Part shown: positions 22,738 to 34,799 of the stretch, one piece after another
Numbering within the stretch: position 1 is the stretch's first letter
How the letters are laid out: the number at the start of each line of letters is the position of its first letter
Origin: Harmonia axyridis
Taxonomy: Eukaryota > Arthropoda > Insecta > Coleoptera > Coccinellidae
NCBI RefSeq assembly: GCF_914767665.1
Contig: NC_059503.1
Location: 31,248,001 to 31,312,000 of the forward strand
Direction of reading: 5' to 3'
Length of the DNA: 64,000 bases
The notes under the pieces: model-generated
Databases searched by the model: none
What the model saw: the letters and a program-made list of their open reading frames with translations, nothing else
Told to the model about the DNA's origin: nothing
Position numbers and translations under genes: made by a program

Positions 22738-24458
22738 TTCAATATTTTCCGCACATTACCATCAATTGAAATTGGTTCTAGTTTCATAATACCGAAATAA
22801 CTTCTGAATAATTCCACTGATCGTTTGTTGATTTGAATATCATTCGATATTGCCTATTGTTTTTGCTATTCTTGGGACAGATACTGAGAACCTTCAACCT
22901 AAACTTTGTTGGATTTTAACTGTGAGTTGCTTAAATTTTAATTCCCTTGTCAGCTTGGGCATAATGATGATACGTTTTGAAATGTGAGTATATTTTAAAT
23001 ATCCGTAGTTCGTGGATCACCTCATGTATAATTAAGTCGAGTATATAGCTGAATTTACATTATTAGTGAGGAGATATATTTATTCATTGAAAATTGACTA
23101 TATTTTTAATCTCTTTGTGCATGCACTTGAAGGCTAGTTATTGATTGTGTGATAATTTTGTTATTATTGTTAAAATAAAAACTTTCCACTAGATATCCAT
23201 CAATTTATTACTCATATAAGGAATAATTTCTTAGTTTGAAATTCTTTTTCGTGAAAAAATATTTCATGAAGTTGTTATTGAAGTTATCATTTTTTTGTAC
23301 TGCAATTGAAAACAATCACCAACATTATGAAATAAAAAGATTTTGATTTAATCTGCACTTCTGCATGCGTTGGAATGATAATTTTTCAGTATGAATCATT
23401 ATGAATAAGCACATATTTGAGTAGGTTTGGTAAAAAGAGACTACTTCGAAAAGTTTATTGTTTCCTTATTACCTCAACCTTTGAACCTCTGATCTCATGA
23501 AACAGCTAATATGCAAACAATATAGTCTAATTTTTTCAACAAAATCTCTACGTGAACACTACCTTACAATACTCTATTACTGAGTACTACTGGTATGAGT
23601 AACGACCAATATTATAGAAGATTAGATGAATGATTCTAGGTAGGTACTCACACTCACGTCTTTATTTTAAACAGAAGGGTTTAATATTAATGAGGCAGAT
23701 TGTTTACAAAAATGAAAGCATAAAATGAAACTTTGTTTTTTTATTTCGCAGTTATACAGAAAACAAAAAACCTTTTTCAAGCTGTTTTTTTTTTCGTGAT
23801 GATTGTATTTGAAAACGATGTAACACAATATCATGTATATTCATAATTCAGGTTCCCTAAGAACAGATTTGACCAAGTTGACATTTTGTGTGTAGCTGTA
23901 GGTATTTAGCAGAGAAATATTTCCCTGTCATCATATCTGTCTTACTAACGGGGAAAAATATGTATATTATTTCACCTAAGATGATCTAACCAATGGCAAA
24001 TCAAACGAATTCAAGAATCAAGGAATTCGAGATAGAAAAATTGCAAGATATATACATATACAGAAGATTTAGAAGAATCGAACCTCAAGCCAGGATTTAG
24101 ATCATTTATTTTATTTTTAAATATTCAAGAAATAAGACAACCAGTAAAGCTACAACACGTATTTTCAACCATTCTTTTACTATATTATGTATATAGTTTT
24201 ATACTAGGATAATATAATAAATACAACATCATGTATTGGTATTTGTAATCAATTCACTTAGATAATCACTTAAATACACTCATTTAAGTCACTCAATTAA
24301 GTATAAATTTCAATTCAATATCTGTTATTGAATCTGTTGATGCTCCAACTGTATTCTTTGTAAATGAATTTTTTTTTTTAAATGGGGTTTCCAATCATAA
24401 AAATATAATTATTTATTTTAATTCACAGTTTTATGATCACCAAGGATGCAATTGGCGT
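22738..24458. other. 3' UTR and spacer between the two LRR genes
   Basis: AT-rich, without coding character. AATAAA-type signals occur near 23174 and 23330; which one is used cannot be decided. Confidence 0.45.
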
Positions 24459-25398
24459 ATGAATGAGTAGCTCCTAATTTCACGTCAATGCTTTTTCTCT
24501 TTCATTTGCATCGATTATTAATTAATGAATAATAAAAAAAATTTAAGCAAGATATAAATTGTAATAAAAAAATAATTCTAGAATTTCTTTGTTTTTCAGG
24601 CTGAAAGCCATATATTTATTGGTTTTTTCAATGCCCTACTGTCTGAATCAAGAATCCGAAGAAGTTATTACCTTGGAAAAAGTAAGGATTGTCAATTACA
24701 CAGGGCCTTTTAACGAACATATGCTGGGTACTTATTTTGATCGAGTTGAAAATCTTCAGATCCAAAGCAGCAATATCTCCGATCTCACCAAGAGCACACT
24801 CAAGCTGCTGTCTAAGCTAGAAAACTTGACAATTTCGGATTCCACCATTCATAAATCTGAAGATGACGTCTTCGTTGATTGCTGTCCAACATTGAGAAAC
24901 TTGAAGGTGAATAATTGGTTGAATTTCAAGGATGAAGACCTTCAAGGTATTGGTCTGTTACCGTTGGAGTCTCTGATCATAACTCATCAGAAATTACCAC
25001 AGTTAGGAGATGACATTTTCAAGAATTTCGATTTGAAGTCTCTCTCTTTGGACAATAATGGCATAAAAAATTTATCGAATGGGGTTTTTGATGACCTTCA
25101 TCAGCTAGAAAGCCTGTCAATCAGCTGGAACGAACTTGATGAAGTTCCTAAAGATGCATTAGCCCCACTCAAGAAATTGAGGACTCTCTACTTAGAAACT
25201 GATAAGTTTGACAGGTTTTCCCTGTTAAATTTGACGTTCTTACCTGAATTGAAAGAGATTTTTCTTACAAAGAAGAAAATGATAGAGGTGAATTTATGGC
25301 GAATTGAAGAGAAAGCTCCGAAACTCAAAGATGTATTCTTAATAGGAGACGATAAAGTTCGTAAAGAAAATAATACAGGACCTACAATACATTATTGA
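24459..25398 (+). CDS. Secreted leucine-rich repeat protein
   Basis: The certain part runs from a TTTTTCAG acceptor (exon from 24600) to the TGA at 25398. It begins with a hydrophobic LKAIYLLVFSMPYC segment that lacks its own early Met. An ATG at 24459 with a GA|GTAGCT donor after two codons splices in the right phase to give MNELKAIYLL, a plausible signal peptide; the donor is weak and this 8-nt coding exon is inferred. The protein is then about 269 residues. LRR-like blocks include VENLQIQSSNISDL, LENLTISDSTIH, LKSLSLDNNGIKNL, LESLSISWNELDEV and LRTLYLETDKFDRF. There is no transmembrane helix or anchor at the C-terminus, unlike its upstream neighbour, so it is probably secreted. Its repeats are more degenerate and fewer, and it ends without a Cys cap. 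Function unknown; same orientation and signal-exon layout suggest an old tandem relationship with the upstream gene, although overall similarity is low. Confidence 0.75.
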
Positions 25399-25797
25399 AA
25401 AATATTATCTCTTTTATGTTCATATATTATTCAGGAAGATGTCTCCTTTGTGATTTTTTTTTTCATGCTTCATCAATTCAATTATTATCGAATGAAATTA
25501 TTATGCCATTGACTTAAGATCAACACTGATATTGTTTGTATAAAAAATATATCATACTGAGTACATGCTCAGTTTGAAGTTTGAAGAATTCGCATATAAA
25601 TTAATATAAAAAAGCGCATCCACCAAATCAATTAAATTTTTGAATATCTTGGAAATTTCAGTTTCAAAAGGATTTTTATATTTTATTTTTCATTATCTAT
25701 CTTCAGAATAAATTTATGAAAAGAAAATTTTATTTTTGATGATATTGTTAATTTAACTAATAAAGAATGTTACGCGTTACTTCAAGAGCACATACAA

Positions 25798-26023
25798 AAC
25801 TATTATATTTTTGTCCACCTTGTACCAATTGGAATCAGCATGTATTACATTTTTGGAATCAGCTCAGCTAGAGTAATCGATTGAGACAAAATGGGGGTGT
25901 CCATTTAAGAAAAATACGGTGACGTCATTACTCGGTAATTCACCCAGATTACTATTTTAAAATGCGGTAAATTAAAATCAAAAATCGACGTGTTTTAGGA
26001 TTATTTCTTAAAATGGTCTGTTA
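25798..26023. repeat. Dispersed repeat, inverted partner at 48.6 kb
   Basis: Matches the inverse of about 48610-48862 over most of its length, with shared blocks TGTACCAATTGGAATCA, TTTTTGGAATCAGCTCAGCT and AGAGTAATCG. Neither copy codes for anything recognisable. Confidence 0.6.
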
Positions 26024-26684
26024 AACTAATGATCACCTTGAAAACAATAAAAATCAGTTTTGGTAGACACCGGGAGGTGTAGCCATCTGTTAGGAACTAC
26101 TATAAACTGATATGTTCCGCTTTTTGCGCTCTTGCATCGGGGAAGAGCACGCTTTAGGTTTTCTTGAAGGTCTTAACGAGCAGAAGTGATCTCAAAGGAT
26201 TCTATAATACTGACTGCTGACAAATACATGGCCTCTCGTTCTTCGAGCAGATTGGTGTATACATTCTTAATTCATAAACGATGACGAATCCGACCTCTAA
26301 TTGTGATCTGTCTGACCGGTCGATAACTTTTGAATCGAATGAGACAGAAGAATGAAAAATATAGGTTGTAATTCGAAAATCTTGAGTTTCAATGAATTTG
26401 AGTTGTCCAAGATCATAATTATCTCATAAACACCCTGTACATTTTTAGTCCAGACTGGAGTGTTATAATACTACATATTGGCAGGAACAAACATTGAAAA
26501 CGATTTTTCCGAAAAAACTTGCTGCATAAATATGTATTAAGTATTAAATAAAAAAAGGGATTCCTCGGCGCATGCACCATTTTTCTCATAAGAATCCTCT
26601 TAACTTATAAATCGTTTAGTTTTTACCAAGTTATGGCGTATTGCTGAAATATAATCAAATAAACTATTAAATGATTCGATTATA

Positions 26685-26888
26685 TACTGGGTGTGCCATT
26701 TGATAAGTTTGATAAGAAATACATACCTACATAGGTATACAATAGATGTGTCAGTTTAATTCAGGAGATGTTAACGTCAGTCTCAAATGGTATTGATATC
26801 CCACAAAAAATATCTGAAAATGAATAAAATTCCGTCGCTTAATTTTTTGAAAATCACGTTATATCATGTCTTTGGACTCACCCTGTAA
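26685..26888. mobile_element. Possible small element with CTGGGTG/CACCCTG ends
   Basis: TATACTGGGTG at the left and CACCCTGTA at the right bracket about 200 bp, as in the ACAGGGTG family elsewhere in the window. The arms do not match further inward, so this may be two unrelated ends. Confidence 0.3.
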
Positions 26889-28138
26889 ATCTTATGTGCG
26901 TGCAGGAATCATTTTTTTCTATAGTGGACTTTTATCAGTTGTATACTCGATTTGGTTTATATATTAGAAAAAGTTTTAAAAAATTTATTTTTAGCATCCT
27001 GTATTCCAAACGTTTGCATCTAGTGCAATGAAGACATTTGATCAGAATCACGGTAATGATGAAATTTTCAAGCATCGCCTATTGCAAATATTGCTAACAT
27101 AATTAAATAGTTGTAAAGGGCATATAGATATTTGGTACATGTCTACAAATGAAATAAATTTCTTATATATGTTAGTTTTGATAAAGGTAATCTCAGGATC
27201 TTTGATTAGACCATTTTTCTCAATCAATCTTATTCTAATTTGATTCTCATCCCGAATCCTAAAATCACTCTACTGAATGTATATGATACCTTCATATTTG
27301 AGGAAGTCTAAATATATAACCAAGTCTTGATTTCGTAATAGGTAGATACCAATAAAAAACTATTTTGGAGACCTTAACATTTACAAGAATGAAGAAGTAA
27401 TAATGTTCAATTAAATTCAGCCCAAAGGCTATTCTTTTTTTGTATGTTGGAGATGGAGATGCTTCAAAATTATAATAGGATATTTTCACCAAGTTGAAGT
27501 GAATGTAATTAAGTGAAATTAGTATATTCCTCCAATCAATAATTGTAAAATTGAATTAGGAGAAGAATTTATTTTGAATGGAAACATACATTACATGTAA
27601 AGTGTTGGTTTGATCTTTAAAAGGTTTTTCTCCGAACAGATCAATATTCGATAAATTCTTTTGTTTATCATAAAAATATTCCTAGAGCAGATTAGATTTG
27701 GCACTAGGTATGCTGAAAGGACCCCGCTCGGTTTCTATGGAAAATGGGTCCCAAAATTGCCTGAAAATTTAGTATAATGTAGTTTATGAAGTCCTGATCA
27801 AATGTCTCCATGGGCACAACAAGATCTAAAGTACAGTTTTTGAGATACAGGTTCTCAAACATGCAGAGAGAGGGATGTTACTTACCTTTAGAAAATCAAT
27901 AATGTGGCGATTTTTTTGTTACAAAAAGTTGAAGATAATAATTACAATCTCAATATTGTCGACACGAGTTGTAATAAGAAGTTATGAGACTCCGTATACA
28001 GGGTTATTAATAATTACATAATTTTTATGTAATTCTTTAAACAAACTCAGTCAAACGCAAAAGCTCGTAGACTTGCAGAATAAGTAAAAAACATTTGATT
28101 TTAATATTGGGTGATCTGAGGTTACTATTATACGGCGT

Positions 28139-28601
28139 CTTCCACTTTTTTAATTGTAGTTATTCAATTTTGTTCAGGAACATATAGAAAAATTAAACAT
28201 AAAAGTCGAAAACTAAATATAATATGATCGATATTCTGTGGATCTTGTCTATTTGTTGCATCTTGTACGGATCATATAATTCGGTTAGGGGATAGGCCGA
28301 GCGAATGATTGGTACGTTCCAAATAACGCTAATATCGGATGCAAGCCATCAACAAATGATAGAATCCGTTCATAATCATAATTACAATGTGTTAACAGAC
28401 ATGGTTAGAAATATTTTTAATGCAGTAGTCTCCCATTTGATTGCTGCATCATCATGCGGTCGACCAGGATCAGTACAAGATGCAATAAATAGACAAGAGC
28501 CGCAGAATATTGATCATATTATATTTAGTTTCCTACTTTTATGTTTAATTTTTCTATATGTTCCTGAAAAAAATTAAATTATTACAACTAAAAAGTGGAA
28601 G
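28139..28601. mobile_element. Inverted-repeat element with a 90-codon open frame
   Basis: About 68 bp at each end are inverted copies: CTTCCACTTTTTTAATTGTA, then CAGGAACATATAGAAAAATT at the left, with their complements at 28525-28601. The interior contains a 90-codon plus-strand frame (28305-28577) that runs into the right arm. I do not recognise it; its C-terminus (IIFSFLLLCLIFLYV) is encoded by AT-rich arm sequence and may not be meaningful. Confidence 0.5.
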
Positions 28602-29188
28602 CCGAGCGAATGCAAAATTGCGAGTAAAAATAGGCACTTTTAGTCCGTATGATATACTATTTTTTCTACAACCGAGTCAAAATTGAAATAAATTCTGTTT
28701 TATTCAAAAATCGTAAATAATTTGTTAATAAATTTGAACGCCTATCAATTATAACAGCGATAGTTTGTTTTACTAAGTTTGTAAGAGACAATGTTTTTTC
28801 TTCAAATTTCAATTAGATAGCTCAAATGCTATTACTTTTAGTCCTAGGATTAAAAGTAGCGTTTTTAATCTTAGGATTAAAAGGGTTGCTAAGAAACGAG
28901 CAAATTTTTGTACGGTAAGGGAATTGATGGCTTTTGCTCCTGAAAGTGAAAATAATACAAAAATGTCAAAATTTTTGATGGTTGGAGAAAAAAAATATTT
29001 TTAATCATTTCATAAGGCACGAAAATTCACATAAAGTTGCAGAAAAATAGTGAAGATCCCAACTTCCTGAATGGAGTACTTTGGTCAGATGGAATCACCT
29101 TATTATTGTTCCCTATATGTAAAAAGCGGAGTTTCAAACGGTGACACTTTCTAGATTTTTTTAGAAAATCAACTACCGCATAATCTCG

Positions 29189-29715
29189 AAGAAATACATT
29201 TGGCTACAAGTGGATTAATATGGCTGCAAAATGATGGCTGCCCGGAACACTACGCACAACAAGTTCGAAATTACTTGGACGAACATTAACCACTAAGACG
29301 GATTGGGCGATTTGGACCCATTTTGTGGTCTTCTAGATCACCAGGTTTGAATACATTCGTTTTTTCTTCTGGGGTTGAATAAAGGAGATGGTGAATACAA
29401 ACCGATTAATACTGAAATGGAACTCCCAGAAAGAATTAATGCTACAGTTGAAGAACTGAATGCCATGAATGCGCAAGACTTATGATAAGCGATCATTTTT
29501 GAAAATATGTGATGCTTTCATTCAAGCCAGTGGCAAGTAATTCTAACATTTAATTTAACAATAATAACGCATTGACAATAAATTCTTCGAATAAAAGTCT
29601 AGAAATGAAAATCCCAAAATGAGCTCCCTTTTCATTTAAATGTCAATATCTTTTTTTCTCATTGTGTCAAGCCGAAAAGTATATTTTATCGAAAATTTTA
29701 CTTAAAAGGCTATCT
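29189..29715 (+). mobile_element. Tc1-like element fragment (C-terminal half and 3' end)
   Basis: Reads NDGCPEHYAQQVRNYLDEH, then an RIGR.GPI.W..RSP.LN motif and a FFFWG*IKE segment, with stops and frameshifts. These are the second and third acidic motifs of a Tc1/mariner-like DDE transposase. The following non-coding 3' end (GAGCTCCCTTTTCATT to ATTGTGTCAAGC) is also present at 48999-49530. Confidence 0.75.
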
Positions 29716-31386
29716 TAGGTGTAATTTGCCTTGTTAGCCTGATATAATTTTTATAGCAGAAACGATCAAAGTTGGATGACGAAATTTGAAAAGATAGAAG
29801 AGTGAGAATCATTCCGTTTTTCAGAGCATACCATAGGCACCTTGGAAAAATATTTGATCATGTTGATGGGTAGGCTGATCTATCAGTAATCACAGAATAC
29901 CAACATTTGTATCTGTGGCACTCAGAACAATCACTGAGGTGTAGATTTTACAAAAATTAAATTTGGATATTCTGGTCAGGCATGATCTAAGCTATCAGCA
30001 TGCGCTGGGTTGACGGCGGCTTACGGGACACCTGTATATTCTACTTGAAGTTAGATGGTTCTGACAATACTATTGACAAGAAATTCCGCAAAAGCTTGAA
30101 ACTGTTATTCTTTTTCCTCTAGCAAATCACAATTTGGTTGGATCTGCTGTCACTGAAATATTGAGTTTTTTCTTATATTCTAGTAACAAGTAGAACAGGA
30201 AAATCCGCAGAAGGCTTTAAACTGTTATTTCACATCAGGTATTCTTTCGTTTGAATTGAAATTAAAAGAATTTAAGTATACAAAAAAAGCTTAAAATTAT
30301 AATTTTCTTTTTATACGATCGTTTGTTTTTCAAATTTTCACATCGAAAATATGTGATACTATAGAAGACAATCACTAGCTATGAGTTCATAATACGAGGA
30401 AAAGGTGAAATTGTTTAAGATGTTGATGACATTGAATTCATTCAATGTAATTTATAAATTTCCATCTTTCTGAATCAGTTCACGTTTTCCTATAAATATG
30501 TGCTATTAATGTGGGATATGACGTGATTGGTGTGCTGTTATTTGTCAACACCAACAAAACGAGTCTTTGGGAATACCTGAAATGATGCTAGGAATCATTC
30601 GAAGTTGTATCGTTGAATTTTTGAACGAGATGAACCATCATTTGCGTATTTCAGAAAGAACAGCCTTGACAAGGACGCCTTTCATTGTCGTGTGAAACAA
30701 GGCTGGAGAATCTCGAGAGGAATCTGTTTCAAATCGAAAGTGCAAATGACTCTGTTTAAGATTAACCAGATAGAATAACTGAGCATGTGTAATATTTGTT
30801 GGATTTATGCATTCGCCAATAGCAGTTTTGACTTGAATCGTCGAAACACAAATAAAATCACTATAAAACATAAAAAACTATAAAATATGTTTCTTAATAT
30901 TGAGGAACCTTCAAGCACTGATTGATGACATTATTTTCCATCCAGATGCATTAGGTATCTTAAAGATTTTTCGCCCAATCTATTGCGGGTTTTTGAAACA
31001 GTCGAGGCGTCGATGAAAATATCTTTGTCCATTTTAGCCAAGTTTAGAAAAACGTTTCCTTGCCTATTCCACAATTCTTAAATATCATCAGAACTGTCGA
31101 CACGTGGTTCAGTCAGGAATTTGTCTATTTCATAACGCCAAGTCATTTCATTTGCTCGATTTATAGATAATTCCTTGAATAAACTTATGAGATCAATATC
31201 AAACTCACTCTACTTATTCTTTGAAGATGATTATTTTGTCTGAACGCGCACGCGCAATAAAATTTCGAAAGCTTATAAATAACTCTAGTAATTTATCTGC
31301 CTCAATTTAAAAAAAAAGTTGAAATAACAATTCGAAAAACTGAATAAATATTCTTCTCGTAATAGTGTAACGAAGTGAAATTCGTT

Positions 31387-31553
31387 ACTAGAATCACCCG
31401 GTATAATTTAGCCCAGGTTAAGAATTCAATAATTATTTTACTAGAAACACCTAGTATCATATAATTTACCCAGGTTTAGAATTCAATAATTATTTTATTA
31501 GAATCACCCAGTATAATTTGCCCCATGTTTAGAATTCTATCATTATTCTACCA
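31387..31553. repeat. Three tandem copies of a 52-58 bp unit
   Basis: Each unit runs ACTAGAATCACCCGGTATAA, TTTAGCCCAGG, TTAGAATTCAATAATTATTT with small changes and an indel of a few bases. Confidence 0.75.
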
Positions 31554-32200
31554 GTCATATGAGTAGGTGAAAATAAAATTTTAATTGAGAGCAGTGAAGG
31601 TATTTTTCGTCCAATTCAGAAATTTTCATTTGGAATAATTTCTGATTTATTTATTTCATGAAAATATAACGATGCAATTTAAAATATCATCCTATGTATA
31701 AAAACTTCCGTGCGACACAGCTACAGACGTTATCTCTTCAATATGTTCTTTTTTACATGTTGTCGTTTGTTTTTCATAGGCACACCGCCGATTTTGAGAC
31801 TCGAAATTTTCCCCTTCCAACCGAGATTACAAGTGAAGTATTTCGGAAAAGGAGAAGGATTCTTGCCGGTGTCTTCGAAGTATTAAGATATTTTCCGATT
31901 TACTCCTGTCAGCGTCTTCGAGCTATATATTTTCATAGTTATTGAGCGGATTTTCTTGAGTAACAATTTAGAGTTTAATTTTTAGTTTGCAATTTTTCTT
32001 TTGAACGTTGGACGTTTTAGTGCCGTATTTTATATTCGTGAATTTGACACTTAGCCCGTACACGAAAAGAATTTGAGTTCGTGTAGCGAAGTGGGAAATT
32101 CTTAGGATTGGTAAGAACCGTTTTATTCCTGTCTGTATTATCGGTGACTTTCCTGTGTTCCATCGATACTTTCCGAGTGTGATTTATTTGTAATTTATTT

Positions 32201-34215
32201 TATTTCTTAGATCTTTCTTTCTCAAGTGGAGTTTGTCTGTTCGGTTCCTTATTGCGAGCAACTCTTATTTGGAACTACCAGGCAAAACTCCTTATCTTGG
32301 GGAGAGGGGTCGTTTATTTCCGATCTCCGGATCACTGCAGTCTTTAAGGTTAATTACCCTGTCCGGTCCGACTCGAGTCGTTAATTGGTGGATGCGCCGA
32401 GGTATACCGTAAGTGAAGTTTATTTCTTTGATCTTTCTTTCTCAAGTGGAGTTTGTCTGTTCGGTTCCTTATTGCGAGCAACTCTTATTTGGAACTACCA
32501 GGCAAAACTCCTTATCTTGAGGATAGGGGTCGCTAATTTCCGATCTCTGGATCACCGTGGTCTTTTGGGCTAATTACCCTGTCCGGTCTGACTCGAGTCG
32601 TGAATTGGTGGATGCGCCGGAGTAAACCCTGAGCGAAATTTATTTCTTAGATCTTTCTTTCTCAAGTGGAGTTTGTCTGTCCGGTTCCTTATTGCGAGCA
32701 ACTCTTATTTGGAACTACCAGGCAGAACTCCTTATCTTGAGGAGAGGGGTCGCTAATTTCCGATCTCTGGATCACCGTGGTCTTTTGGGCTAATTACCCT
32801 GTCCGGTCTGACTCGAGTCGTGAATTGGTGGATGCGCCGGAGTAAACCCTGAGTGACATTTATTTCTCAGATCTTTCTTTCTCAAGTGGAGTTTGTCTGT
32901 CCGGTTCCTTATTGCGAGCAACTCTTATTTGGAACTACCAGGCAGAGCTCCTTATCTTGAGGAGAGGGGTCGCTAATTTCCGATCTCCGGATCACCGCGG
33001 TGTTTAGGGCTAATTACCCTGTCCGGTCTGACTCGAGTCGTGAATTGGTGGATGCGCCGAAGTATACCCTGAGCGGAATTTATTTCTTAGATCTTTCTTT
33101 CTCAAGTGGAGTTTGTCTGTCCGGTTCCTTATTGCGAGCAACTCTTATTTGGAACTACCAGGCAGAACTCCTTATCTTGAGGAGAGGGGTCGCTAATTTC
33201 CGATCTCCGGATCACAGCAGTGTTTTGGGCTAATTACCCTGTCCGGTCTGACTCGAATCTAGAATTGGTGGATGCGCCAGAGTATACCCTGAACGAAATT
33301 TATTTCTTAGATCTTTCTTTCTCAAGTGGAGTTTGTCTGTCCGGTTCCTTATTGCGAGCAACTCTTATTTGGAACTACCAGGCAGAACTCCTTATCTTGA
33401 GGAGAGGGGTCGCTAATTTCCGAACTCCGGATCACCGCGGTGTTTTGGGCTAATTACCCTGTCCGGTCTGACTCGAGTCGTGAATTGGTGGATGCGCCAG
33501 AGTATACCCTGAGTGAAATTTATTTCTTAGATCTTTCTTTCTCAGGTGGAGTTTGTCTGTCCGGTTCCTTATTGCGAGCAACTCTTATTTGGAACTACCA
33601 GGCATAACTCCTTATCTTGGGGAGAGGGGTCGCTTAATTCCGATCTCCGGATCACAGCAGCCTTTTCGGCGAATTACCCTGTCCGGTCTGACTCGAGTCT
33701 GGAATTGGTGGATGCGCCAAAGTATACCCCGAACGAAATTTATTTCTTAGATTTGTTTTGGTGGATGCGCCGACAAATACCCTGATCGAAATCTGTTTCT
33801 AAGACCCAACTTTCTCAGGTGGAATCTGTGTGTCGGGTCCCTTATTGCGAGCAACTCTTATTTGGGACCACCAGACAGAATTCCTTATCTTGTGGAGCGG
33901 GGTCGCTTGTTTCCGATTCACGGATCACCGTGGTCATTTCGGTGAGTCACCCTGCCCAGTCCGACCTGAGATTTATTTTGGTGGATGCGCCGACAAATAC
34001 CCTGATTGAAATCTGTTTCTAAGACCCAACTTTCTCAAGTGGAATCCGTGTGTCGGGTCCCTTATTGCGAGCAACTCTTATTTGGGACCACCAGACGGAA
34101 TTCCTTATCTTGTGGAGAGGGGTCGCTTATTTCCGATTCACTGATCACCGTGGTCATTTCGGTGAGTCACCCTGCCCAGTCTGACTTAATATCAATTTTT
34201 GGTGGATGCGCCGAT
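32201..34215 (+). repeat. 220-bp tandem array, about nine copies
   Basis: The motif ATCTTTCTTTCTCA recurs at 32211, 32432, 32651, 32871, 33091, 33311 and 33531, a period of 220 bp with very little drift. Copies eight and nine (CTTTCTCA at 33810 and 34030) are also 220 bp apart but more diverged, and are separated from copy seven by a partial unit of about 50 bp. The unit includes TTATTGCGAGCAACTCTTAT, GGGGTCGC and TGGTGGATGCGCCG and is richer in G+C than its surroundings. Open frames of 62-97 codons appear in it, but 220 is not a multiple of three, so the frame changes every copy and the array does not encode a repeat protein. Confidence 0.95.
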
Positions 34216-34779
34216 ACAAGACCTGATTCGAAGATATTGTTCAGGCTTGCTGTTTCTAATAAAGAGGTATCGAACCGGACCGTACGGGACACAGGATAGG
34301 TAGTCACATCTGACTTATTAGACTGCATTTCACACGCCAATCTGCATGCTTTCCACGCTTGTCCGCACTTAACCGTTTTTATCATCGCTCAATTTGCTTG
34401 CTCACTGCTTACTCATTTCTGCTGCTTGATATACGCCACCTGCTCACCTCGCTTATTTCTCGTTCCGTACCGTGTTGCATTGTAAATATTTGCTCTTGGT
34501 GTTTAGTAGCCTTTTTCATTATTGTATATATAGGATAGTATTGTATATAATTTGGTGTTGTACCTAAGGGAACGGATATTGTTAAATATAGTGTGTTTCG
34601 TCAGGGTGTCTTTTATTTATCTCATAGACATTTACTGCCATTTAGCGAAATAAATCACCACTGGTCAATCGCTCTTACCTTAGATTGAATCGAACCCTTC
34701 TCCAACTGTTTAAAAGCTACCCAGGGTCGATAATAGTGAGCGACGTAAGGAATTGCGACCTTATAAAACCTATCGCAAT

Positions 34780-34790
34780 TGGCGCCCGAG
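34780..34790 (+). promoter_or_regulatory. Primer-binding-site-like sequence
   Basis: TGGCGCCCGA matches ten bases complementary to the 3' end of a tRNA-Lys of the TCGGGCGCCA type, used to prime reverse transcription in many retroelements. The match ends after ten bases. Confidence 0.4.
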
Positions 34791-34799
34791 GTAATATAG

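Larger units (their letters stand above)
31366..34777 (+). mobile_element. Possible very long LTR of a retrotransposon, internal part lost
   Basis: The right boundary is suggested by ATCGCA followed two bases later by TGGCGCCCGA, a match to the 3' end of a tRNA-Lys-type primer (see next entries). The left boundary, TGTAACGAAG at 31366, is a guess from the TG start. Between them lie a three-copy 52-58 bp repeat, a TATGTATAAAA box at 31694, and the nine-copy 220-bp array. A 3.4-kb LTR would be exceptionally long. No gag or pol frame follows the primer site, so the element is truncated or non-autonomous. Confidence 0.35.

Noticed and set aside
32201..34215. CRISPR-like array
   Set aside because: The units are 220 bp and directly adjacent without unique spacers, in a eukaryotic genome.
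32385..34299. A row of 62-97 codon frames that look like a repeat protein
   Set aside because: They come from the 220-bp array. Since 220 is not a multiple of three, the frame changes each copy and stops recur; there is no start or splice context.
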